DNA of 5,543 nt, taken from positions 1 through 5,543 of the forward strand of contig JBHIER010000249.1 of NCBI GenBank assembly GCA_046760705.1. The letters run 5' to 3'. The notes under the pieces are model-generated. The model searched no databases. It was not told the DNA's origin and saw only the letters and a list, made by a program, of their open reading frames with translations. This DNA comes from JBHIER01 sp046760705 [NCBI: bacterium]. Its GTDB lineage: Bacteria; JBHIER01; G020348925. Position numbers and translations under genes: made by a program. Shown here piece after piece: positions 1 to 5,340 of this stretch (positions are counted from its first letter, which is position 1; each line of letters opens with the position of its first letter).

Positions 1-855
1 ATTGATAGAGTTGAGAAGATACTCGACGGTTCATTGGAAATCATTGAGGATGTGGGAGCGACCCTCTCAGATAGGCTCTATTTAAAAGATGAAATTGATC
101 TGATTTTTAGCAAGGACCTTGGAGTAAATGTTCTCGGTTTCAACTGTCAAAAGGAACCCTTCAGCGATGTGAGGGTGCGCAAGGCTATCGCCATGGCTTT
201 TAACAAAGAGAAATTCGTGCATACCATGCTTCGCGGAAAGGGATTAGTCGCTGATGGACCTTTGCCGCTTGCCTTTATTGGGTTTTATTCTGACATCGGG
301 CGGATGAAGTTCGATCCCGATGCTGCCAAAGATCTGTTGGCCTGGGCCGGTTATCCTGAGGGCCTCCGGGTGGATTTGTGGCGCTATGATGAATCGGAGC
401 GGGCGGGAGTTCTTCCGTTAGCAATCCAGAAGGATCTTGAGAGAATAGAAGTAAAAGTGAACATAAAGTACATCGATGATTGGGATACATACAATTCAGG
501 TGTTATGAGTGGTGAAGCATCTCTCTTTATAGATGGGTGGAGGGGTGACCCGGTCGATCCGGACGGTTTCCTTTACCCTTTTTTCCATTCTAGAGGAAGG
601 GGAGAAGAGGGTAATCTGTTCCATTACTCAAACAAAAGACTGGACCGTCTGTTGGAGGAGGCGCGCCGAACCATGGATGAAGAGATGCGTAAGAAGCTTT
701 ACGATGAAGCACAGAGGATAATCGTTGCAGATCTCCCGTGTCTATTCATCAGCTTCGGAAATGAGGTGTTTGCCTTAAGAAACTCTATCAAGGGGTTTTC
801 TGTCAATCCGTTAGGTATTGTCAGATTGGATCAGGTTGAATACGTACCTTTCTGA
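1..855 (+). CDS. ABC transporter substrate-binding protein, family 5 (peptide/Dpp-Opp type), 3' part
   Basis: The frame is open from base 1, so this is the C-terminal 284 residues of a gene that begins before the window; the TTG at 34 is internal. Visible signatures of SBP family 5 are the KEPFSDVRVRKAIAMAFNKE segment (about residues 51-70), which matches the family's 'PF.D.RVR.A...A.D' block. Next comes FDPDAAKDLLAWAGYPEG (about 104-121), matching the 'D..KA..LL..AGYP.G' block. Near the end, IKGFSVNPLG resembles the usual 'V.GF..NP.G' strand of these proteins. By family knowledge the product is a periplasmic or lipid-anchored receptor that delivers oligopeptides, dipeptides, nickel or sugars to an ABC permease; the ligand cannot be told from this part. 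The signal peptide lies outside the window. The gene ends 27 bp before a sensor kinase with no terminator between them, so they are probably co-transcribed, and the protein may serve in sensing as well as uptake. The family assignment is secure; the substrate is unknown. Confidence 0.93.
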   Translation: MDRVEKILDGSLEIIEDVGATLSDRLYLKDEIDLIFSKDLGVNVLGFNCQKEPFSDVRVRKAIAMAFNKEKFVHTMLRGKGLVADGPLPLAFIGFYSDIGRMKFDPDAAKDLLAWAGYPEGLRVDLWRYDESERAGVLPLAIQKDLERIEVKVNIKYIDDWDTYNSGVMSGEASLFIDGWRGDPVDPDGFLYPFFHSRGRGEEGNLFHYSNKRLDRLLEEARRTMDEEMRKKLYDEAQRIIVADLPCLFISFGNEVFALRNSIKGFSVNPLGIVRLDQVEYVPF

Positions 856-882
856 CTTTTCAACCGGAGCAGAATTTCTCCG

Positions 883-2757
883 ATGAAACTGCGGATCAAA
901 TTTCTGTTGTCGATCTCCGCACTTATTTTGGTGGTAGTCGGCGTTATCGTGCTTATTGTCAACCGTCTTGAGGAGAAGGCCATCATCGAGGACAGAAGGG
1001 TGAAAGCCCTCGATCTGGTCTACGTTCTGGCCCACAGCAGCGTCCAAGCGATTGTGGCCGATGATTATGTGGTTCTGCAAGAGATTCTCGACAGTGTCCA
1101 CAGCAAGAGAGATATCATTCAGGCCATGATCCTTGATAACAACGGGAGAGTTCTGGTCCACAACAATACCAGGATGGTGGGCCAAATTGTAATGGACCCC
1201 CTGTCGACGGAGGCGCTACGATCGAACATCGAACGCTCTATTCGGATCAAATATGAAGGGACCGAACCGGCGTGGGATGTTTCGGTCCCTGTTTTAGTGT
1301 CCAACGAGAAGATGGGGACAGCCCGGATCATCTTCTCCCTGGAAAGTGCATATCGGGAGATCGCCAGAACACGAAACACGGTGCTGATAATAGGAGTATT
1401 TGCCTTCTTAGGTGGCGTTCTTCTTTCCACCTTCTTGGCCAGGGTCATTACCAGACCCATGTATAAATTGGTGGATGCCACTCGCAAGATCGGAAAGGGA
1501 GATCTGTCGTATCGAGTTCGGATCGGTTCTGGCGATGAGATCGGGGAGCTGGCCAGATCCTTTAATCGAATGGCCGATGGCCTGGTTGAGAGGGGGAAAG
1601 AGCTCGAGGAGAAGATAGAACAACTGTCTGAGCTCTCCAGCTATAACGAGAACATCCTCCAATCCATGAGCAGCGGTGTGATCACGGTCGATCTCCAGGG
1701 TAGAATTATCACCTTCAATAGAAGTGCCGAGAAGATCACGGGGCTGAAAGGACAAGATGCCAGGAGGAGAAATCCGCGGGAGATTTTGTCGGGGGATCAG
1801 ACCCTGGGAGACATCATCCTTGGCACATTGAAGGAGAATAGAGGGGAAAGAACCTCTGAAGAGAAATTTAAGAACGCCAGAGGGGAGGAGCTCACACTTC
1901 AGGTGAGCACCAGGCTTCTCCGAAACATGGACGGTGATGTGATCGGTGTGTTGGCGGTGTTCAACGACTTGACCGAGATCAAGAAGCTTGAGGAGGAGAT
2001 GAACCGGGCCGAAAGGTTGGCTGCCTTAGGGACCACCGCCGCCTCAATCGCCCACGAGATCAAAACGCCTTTGACCTCCTTGAGCACCCTCACACAGCTT
2101 TTTCCGACGAGATACAACGACCCACAATTCAGAAAGAGGTTTCAGGCCATTGTTCTTCCACAAGTGGACCGCCTGACCAATCTGGTGAACGACCTTCTCG
2201 ATTTTTCTCGCCCAGAGACGCCCCTTTTTCAGAAGGTCCAAATCAACTCGTTGGTGAAAGAAGCGGCAGACATCTTGATGGGAAGGGCAGTGGAGTGCGG
2301 CATCACCATCTCCTTCGATCTGAATCCCCATCTGCCCAAAATTTCGGTCGATCCTGATCACATCTCCCAGGTCTTCCTGAATATTATCCAGAACGCTTTA
2401 CAGGCTATGCCCGATGGCGGTACGCTGAAGATCGCCACCGCCTGTGATGCACATGCTTCTCGACCGCTCAAAGGTGACGCTAAGAGCCGGATGGACGGTG
2501 GGTTCATCGAAATCTCCTTCTCCGACACCGGTGTTGGGATTGCCAGGGAAAACTTGGATAAGCTCTTTGAGCCTTTTTTCAGTACTAAATCGAAGGGGAC
2601 AGGGCTGGGGCTGGCCATCAGCTTCCGAATTGTGAGAGATCACAGAGGCTCTATACAGGTGCAGAGTGAAGTGGGCAAGGGGACCACCTTTGTGGTTCGT
2701 TTACCGAAAGATGCTGAGGGGAAAGAGGTACCCATTGAGATCAGCGGCGACGGTTGA
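883..2757 (+). CDS. Membrane sensor histidine kinase (Cache-like sensor, HAMP, PAS, HisKA, HATPase_c)
   Basis: This is a 624-residue NtrB/AtoS-type kinase that should autophosphorylate on His and pass the phosphate to the NtrC-type regulator encoded next. Transmembrane helix 1 spans about 7-27. A periplasmic sensor of about 140 residues follows (28-165), and its AMILDNNGRVLVHNN stretch (81-95) is typical of PAS-like Cache folds. Helix 2 is at about 166-188, HAMP at about 187-240 (P192, and DEIGELARSFNRM at 218-230), then a short coiled linker. A cytoplasmic PAS domain covers about 254-368 (SSGVITVDLQGRIITFN). The HisKA H-box holds the phospho-acceptor His391 in HEIKTP. The ATPase shows the N-box (N500, N504), G1 DTGVGI (548-553), F-box FEPFFSTK (562-569) and G2 GTGLGLAI (572-579), so all catalytic boxes are intact. 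About 20 polar residues (519-540) loop out between the N and G1 boxes. The ATG at 883 follows GGAG at 866-869 with a slightly long 13-nt spacer. The ligand is unknown. Confidence 0.96.
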   Translation: MKLRIKFLLSISALILVVVGVIVLIVNRLEEKAIIEDRRVKALDLVYVLAHSSVQAIVADDYVVLQEILDSVHSKRDIIQAMILDNNGRVLVHNNTRMVGQIVMDPLSTEALRSNIERSIRIKYEGTEPAWDVSVPVLVSNEKMGTARIIFSLESAYREIARTRNTVLIIGVFAFLGGVLLSTFLARVITRPMYKLVDATRKIGKGDLSYRVRIGSGDEIGELARSFNRMADGLVERGKELEEKIEQLSELSSYNENILQSMSSGVITVDLQGRIITFNRSAEKITGLKGQDARRRNPREILSGDQTLGDIILGTLKENRGERTSEEKFKNARGEELTLQVSTRLLRNMDGDVIGVLAVFNDLTEIKKLEEEMNRAERLAALGTTAASIAHEIKTPLTSLSTLTQLFPTRYNDPQFRKRFQAIVLPQVDRLTNLVNDLLDFSRPETPLFQKVQINSLVKEAADILMGRAVECGITISFDLNPHLPKISVDPDHISQVFLNIIQNALQAMPDGGTLKIATACDAHASRPLKGDAKSRMDGGFIEISFSDTGVGIARENLDKLFEPFFSTKSKGTGLGLAISFRIVRDHRGSIQVQSEVGKGTTFVVRLPKDAEGKEVPIEISGDG

Positions 2758-2809
2758 AAATAGCTACGAAAAGATCTTTGCGAAACATCATGTTAAAGCC
2801 TGTTGTCGT

Positions 2810-2815
2810 AAGGAG
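2810..2815 (+). promoter_or_regulatory. Ribosome binding site of the NtrC-type regulator
   Basis: AAGGAG lies 4 nt before the ATG at 2820 and 7 nt before the in-frame ATG at 2823. The second spacing is nearer the usual optimum, so translation may begin at 2823, making the protein one residue shorter than listed. Confidence 0.75.
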
Positions 2816-2819
2816 TTGA

Positions 2820-4175
2820 ATGATGAAAACCACCTTACTTGTTGTTGATGATGAACCGAGTGTCAGGGAGAGCCTCGCCATTGCCTTTGAGGACGAGTAT
2901 GATATCGTCGCTGTGGGCAGCGGAAGGGAGGCCCTCGACCACATTTCAAGATCGGACATCGGCTTGGTCCTGCTCGATGTCCTCATGCCTGAAATGGACG
3001 GTGTAATGACCTTGAAGGCAATCAGGGAGATGGATGATCACATTCAGGTGATCATGCTTACGGCAAAACATGACATTCGTACGGCAGTTGAGTCGATCAA
3101 GCTCGGAGCTTTCGACTACATCTGCAAACCCTTCAAGGTTGAGGAGCTGCGCTGTTCCATTGCTCGCGCTCTCAAGGTTGGGGAGTTGGAGAAGGAGAAT
3201 ATCTACCTGCGGACCGAACTGAACAGCAGACTCCAGACCGCCCCTATTATTGGAGAGTCGAAGGCCATGCGGAGCATCATGAAAATGGTCGAGAGGATCG
3301 CCGATAGTGATTCTACTGTGCTTATATCCGGGGAGACGGGAACGGGCAAGGAATTGATGGCCCGGCACCTCTGGCAGCGGAGTTCCCGCTCCCACCGGCC
3401 ATTTGTCGTTATCAATTGCGCCACCATCCCGTCAGAATTATTGGAGAGCGAGCTCTTTGGCCACGAAAAGGGGGCCTTCACCTCAGCCTTCACCAAGAAG
3501 ACAGGTAAATTGGAGATGGCCAACACCGGAACTGTCTTTTTGGATGAGGTCAGTTCTCTCTCTTTGGGTATGCAGACAAAGTTTCTCAGGGTGCTTCAAG
3601 AGAGGACCATCGAGAGGGTGGGGGGCCAGAGGGTCATCCCTATCGATGTGCGCTTCATCGCCGCCACGAACATTGACCTGAAGAGAGCCATTGAGGAGAA
3701 GTCCTTCCGCGAAGATCTCTTCTATCGCCTCAACGTTGTGCCCATCACTATGCCACCTCTTCGGGAGCGCAAGGAGGATATTCCGTTGTTGGTTACCCAT
3801 TTTTTGGACCGCTTCAATCGTGAATTTCGCAAGAACGTCAGGGGAGTCTCTGAGGAGGTTTTTGAGGTCTTCTCCGTTTATCGATGGCCAGGGAATATTA
3901 GGGAGCTGGAGAATCTGATGGAACGGCTTGTCGTTCTGTCCACAGAAGAGGTTATCCCCTTGAGCATGATTCCCCCGGATATGCTTACGGAGGAGATCGA
4001 TGTCCCCATAGAGACGGCTGGGGAGGGGCTTCATCTGAAGAAGGCGACGCAGATCTTGGAAAAGAGGTTCATCGAGAGAGCGTTGAAGCTGACCGACGGA
4101 AACCTGCAGCACGCGGCGGAGCTGTTGGGTGTTCACCGGAGCAAAATCCGGGAACTCGGTCTATCCCGACGATAG
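2820..4175 (+). CDS. Sigma-54-dependent response regulator, NtrC/AtoC family (REC-AAA+-Fis HTH)
   Basis: This 451-residue protein has the classic three-domain layout of bacterial enhancer-binding proteins. In the REC domain (about 4-118) the acidic pocket is D10/D11, the phospho-acceptor D53 (LLDVLMPEMDG), with T81 and K103 completing the switch set. The AAA+ domain (about 142-370) carries Walker A GETGTGKE (171-178), Walker B VFLDE (239-243), the arginine-finger region FREDLFYRLN (296-305) and sensor II WPGNIRELEN (356-365). The sigma-54-contacting loop reads GAFTSA (218-223) instead of the usual GAFTGA. The C-terminus (about 405-451) is a Fis-type HTH (GNLQHAAELLGVHR), but its last helix looks about four residues short. 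The gene starts 62 bp after the kinase gene with no terminator between, so the two form a cognate pair. By family knowledge, the phosphorylated protein oligomerises and uses ATP to remodel sigma-54 holoenzyme. A plausible target is the -24/-12 promoter just downstream. Two adjacent ATGs (2820, 2823) are possible starts; residue numbers use the first. Confidence 0.96.
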   Translation: MMKTTLLVVDDEPSVRESLAIAFEDEYDIVAVGSGREALDHISRSDIGLVLLDVLMPEMDGVMTLKAIREMDDHIQVIMLTAKHDIRTAVESIKLGAFDYICKPFKVEELRCSIARALKVGELEKENIYLRTELNSRLQTAPIIGESKAMRSIMKMVERIADSDSTVLISGETGTGKELMARHLWQRSSRSHRPFVVINCATIPSELLESELFGHEKGAFTSAFTKKTGKLEMANTGTVFLDEVSSLSLGMQTKFLRVLQERTIERVGGQRVIPIDVRFIAATNIDLKRAIEEKSFREDLFYRLNVVPITMPPLRERKEDIPLLVTHFLDRFNREFRKNVRGVSEEVFEVFSVYRWPGNIRELENLMERLVVLSTEEVIPLSMIPPDMLTEEIDVPIETAGEGLHLKKATQILEKRFIERALKLTDGNLQHAAELLGVHRSKIRELGLSRR

Positions 4176-4264
4176 GCCCCCACCCCTCAGAGAAACATGC
4201 GAGTTTTCCTTCAAATGACGGATTTTCCAACATTCGTCTAAGCTCAAGTGTAAAAACATATTAC

Positions 4265-4278
4265 GCCAAAAGTTTGGC
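4265..4278. repeat. 14-bp palindrome GCCAAA-AG-TTTGGC
   Basis: Two perfect 6-bp arms flank a 2-bp centre. No T-run follows on either strand, so it does not look like an intrinsic terminator. It lies about 90 bp after the regulator gene and about 135 bp before the -24 element, which would suit a protein-binding site. Function is unassigned, and a repeat of this size could arise by chance. Confidence 0.45.
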
Positions 4279-4290
4279 CCCCATCTCTAA

Positions 4291-4313
4291 AAGTGTCGTT
4301 TTTTTCGACACTT
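4291..4313. promoter_or_regulatory. Inverted repeat, candidate enhancer (UAS) for the NtrC-type regulator
   Basis: AAGTGTCG (4291-4298) and CGACACTT (4306-4313) are perfect 8-bp arms separated by seven T residues. The centre is near 4302, about 137 bp upstream of the predicted start site of the sigma-54 promoter. This is within the usual distance for binding sites of sigma-54 activators, which recognise such dyads as dimers. The T residues lie in the loop and not after the stem, so a terminator is unlikely. Assigning it to the adjacent regulator is inference. Confidence 0.5.
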
Positions 4314-4357
4314 CCGGCCTCACCTCCATCTCTTCAAAATCGGTCGCGTCAAAACAC

Positions 4358-4370
4358 TAATTTGTTGAAA
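4358..4370 (-). promoter_or_regulatory. Possible IHF binding site
   Basis: The minus strand reads TTTCAACAAATTA, which fits the IHF consensus WATCAANNNNTTR with one mismatch. It sits in an A/T-rich stretch between the candidate enhancer dyad and the -24 element, where IHF commonly bends DNA at sigma-54 promoters. One-mismatch matches are frequent by chance in A/T-rich DNA, so support is weak. Confidence 0.25.
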
Positions 4371-4411
4371 ATTTAGGGGTTAACTCTATTTGACCGGGGC
4401 CATTCCCAACC

Positions 4412-4428
4412 TTGGCATGATATTTGCG
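4412..4428 (+). promoter_or_regulatory. Sigma-54 (-24/-12) promoter of the REC-AraC gene
   Basis: The sequence TTGGCATGATATTTGCG matches the consensus YTGGCAYG-N4-TTGCW closely. The invariant GG (4414-4415) and GC (4426-4427) are separated by exactly 10 bp, as RpoN holoenzyme requires. Transcription should start near 4439, leaving a leader of about 104 nt before the ATG at 4543. A sigma-54 activator gene ends only about 240 bp upstream, which supports the call. No good sigma-70 promoter is apparent here. Confidence 0.85.
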
Positions 4429-4440
4429 TACCTATCATGC
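4415..4440. repeat. Inverted repeat overlapping the sigma-54 promoter
   Basis: GCATGATA (4415-4422) and TATCATGC (4433-4440) are perfect 8-bp arms around a 10-bp spacer. One arm covers part of the -24 element, the -12 element lies in the spacer, and the other arm covers the predicted start site. A bound protein would occlude polymerase, so an operator for a repressor or for autoregulation is a reasonable guess. Because one arm is partly promoter consensus, chance symmetry cannot be excluded. Confidence 0.45.
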
Positions 4441-4528
4441 GCGGCGTGAATGTCGAAATGTCTTGTGTCGTGCGTTCTGAGTACTGCGTTTTTTGGTGGA
4501 GAGGGTTATGTGTTTGATTTGAAATTTT

Positions 4529-4533
4529 GGGAG
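4529..4533 (+). promoter_or_regulatory. Ribosome binding site of the REC-AraC regulator
   Basis: GGGAG ends 9 nt before the ATG at 4543 and supports that start. The overlapping ATG at 4538 is in another frame. Confidence 0.6.
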
Positions 4534-4542
4534 TGATATGAG

Positions 4543-5271
4543 ATGGATACTTTAGAAAGAACTGGGGACCGATTGGAACGCGCCAGGCCGACCATTATGG
4601 TCGTGGATGATGAACTGGCAGTGAGGGAGTCGTTTGCCGCCATTCTGGAAGACGATTATGATCTGGCTATGGCCGAGAGCGGGGAGGAGGCCCTGGCAGA
4701 GCTACGGACCCGGAACGATATAAATATGGTTTTCCTGGACTACAAGCTTCCTGGGATTGACGGGCTGGAGTTTTTGAAGGCACTGCAGCAGTATAGAATT
4801 AGCGTTCCGGTGGTCATGGTTACAGGCAGAGGAACAAGGGAGATTGCAGCCAAGGCCTTCCAATATGAGGTCGAGGACTACATCACCAAGCCCTTCCGAG
4901 TCGAAGATATTCAAGAGGTCGTGGTCAAAGTTTTGAGAAAGATGCAAAACCAGCGAACACCCCTGATGTCGGCCAAAGAGCTCATCGATACGTGTGTCGA
5001 TCGAAACCTATCGACCAAGGAGGTCGCCAATTCGGTGGGCATCAGGTATAGGCGACTGGTACGCCAATTCAAAGCGGAGACAGGGACGACAATCGTTGGG
5101 TTTAAGAACGTGAAGCGCATCGAGTACGCCAAGAAGTACCTGCGGGAGAAGGACTGGAGCATAAAAGACGTGGCCACCGCCCTAGGATTCAGGGGGCAGA
5201 ACTACTTTTCGTACGTCTTTCGAAAAATCGTGGGCATGACGCCCACTGCCTACCGGAACCTGTACCGCTAA
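4543..5271 (+). CDS. Response regulator with REC and AraC-type DNA-binding domains
   Basis: This 242-residue protein has a short charged N-terminal tail (1-16) and a REC domain (about 17-132). The acidic pocket is D22/D23, the phospho-acceptor D66 (FLDYKLPGIDG), and T94 and K116 (TKPF) complete the conserved set, so it should be phosphorylatable. The C-terminal half (about 140-242) is an AraC/XylS-type double HTH: the first is in STKEVANSVGIRYRRLVRQF (157-176) and the second in SIKDVATALGFRGQNYFSYV (206-225), ending with the family hallmark GMTPTAYR. It is therefore a phosphorylation-controlled DNA-binding activator or repressor. No complete kinase gene adjoins it: its donor could be the upstream kinase or the PAS protein starting just downstream. 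It lies behind a sigma-54 promoter next to an activator gene, so its level is probably set by the upstream two-component system. Its REC domain resembles that of the upstream regulator (shared VDDE..VRES start), suggesting an old duplication or just family likeness. Targets are unknown. Confidence 0.94.
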   Translation: MDTLERTGDRLERARPTIMVVDDELAVRESFAAILEDDYDLAMAESGEEALAELRTRNDINMVFLDYKLPGIDGLEFLKALQQYRISVPVVMVTGRGTREIAAKAFQYEVEDYITKPFRVEDIQEVVVKVLRKMQNQRTPLMSAKELIDTCVDRNLSTKEVANSVGIRYRRLVRQFKAETGTTIVGFKNVKRIEYAKKYLREKDWSIKDVATALGFRGQNYFSYVFRKIVGMTPTAYRNLYR

Positions 5272-5303
5272 CTTCCCTTGACAGTCGCTTCCCCTTCAAA
5301 ATG

Positions 5304-5311
5304 GGAGGTGA
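5304..5311 (+). promoter_or_regulatory. Strong Shine-Dalgarno sequence before the PAS gene
   Basis: GGAGGTGA is an exact match to the 16S anti-Shine-Dalgarno complement. The only well-placed start codon, GTG at 5315, is in a different frame from the PAS-encoding sequence. In-frame candidates (GTG 5332, TTG 5341) are 20 or more nt away and have their own weaker purine-rich sites. Confidence 0.5.
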
Positions 5312-5340
5312 GCTGTGAGGGGCATTGGGGAGTGGAGGCA

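Larger units (their letters stand above)
4176..4542 (+). other. 367-bp regulatory intergenic region
   Basis: No convincing protein-coding sequence is present. The stretch is richer in A and T than its flanks and contains several inverted repeats and a -24/-12 promoter, listed separately. I see no canonical hairpin-plus-T-tract terminator after the regulator gene ending at 4175, so some read-through from the upstream operon is possible. From the predicted start site near 4439 to the next start codon there is a leader of about 104 nt in which I recognise no known riboswitch or stable fold. Confidence 0.8.

Noticed and set aside
2524-2533. Palindrome ACACCGGTGT
   Set aside because: It lies within the codons of the conserved G1 box (DTGVG) of the kinase, so coding constraint explains it.
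3483-4136. 217-codon open frame on the minus strand
   Set aside because: It lies wholly inside the AAA+ regulator gene, which has unambiguous domain motifs, and its translation resembles no protein family I recognise.
4197-4241. 14-codon ORF after the sigma-54 activator gene
   Set aside because: No Shine-Dalgarno sequence and too short to distinguish from chance.
4291-4313. Rho-independent terminator
   Set aside because: The T-run is in the loop between the arms and no T-tract follows the stem; the downstream bases are GC-rich.
4390-4418. Sigma-70 promoter starting at TTGACC (4390-4395)
   Set aside because: At 17-bp spacing the -10 would be TGGCAT, which is poor; the sigma-54 reading of this region is far better.
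4437-4517. 26-codon leader ORF starting at ATG 4437
   Set aside because: Its ATG lies at or before the predicted transcription start, there is no ribosome binding site, and the peptide (rich in Cys, Val and Trp) is not recognisable.
5278-5283. Perfect TTGACA -35 hexamer
   Set aside because: No -10-like hexamer at 16-18 bp spacing; the nearest A/T-rich sequence is only about 13 bp away.
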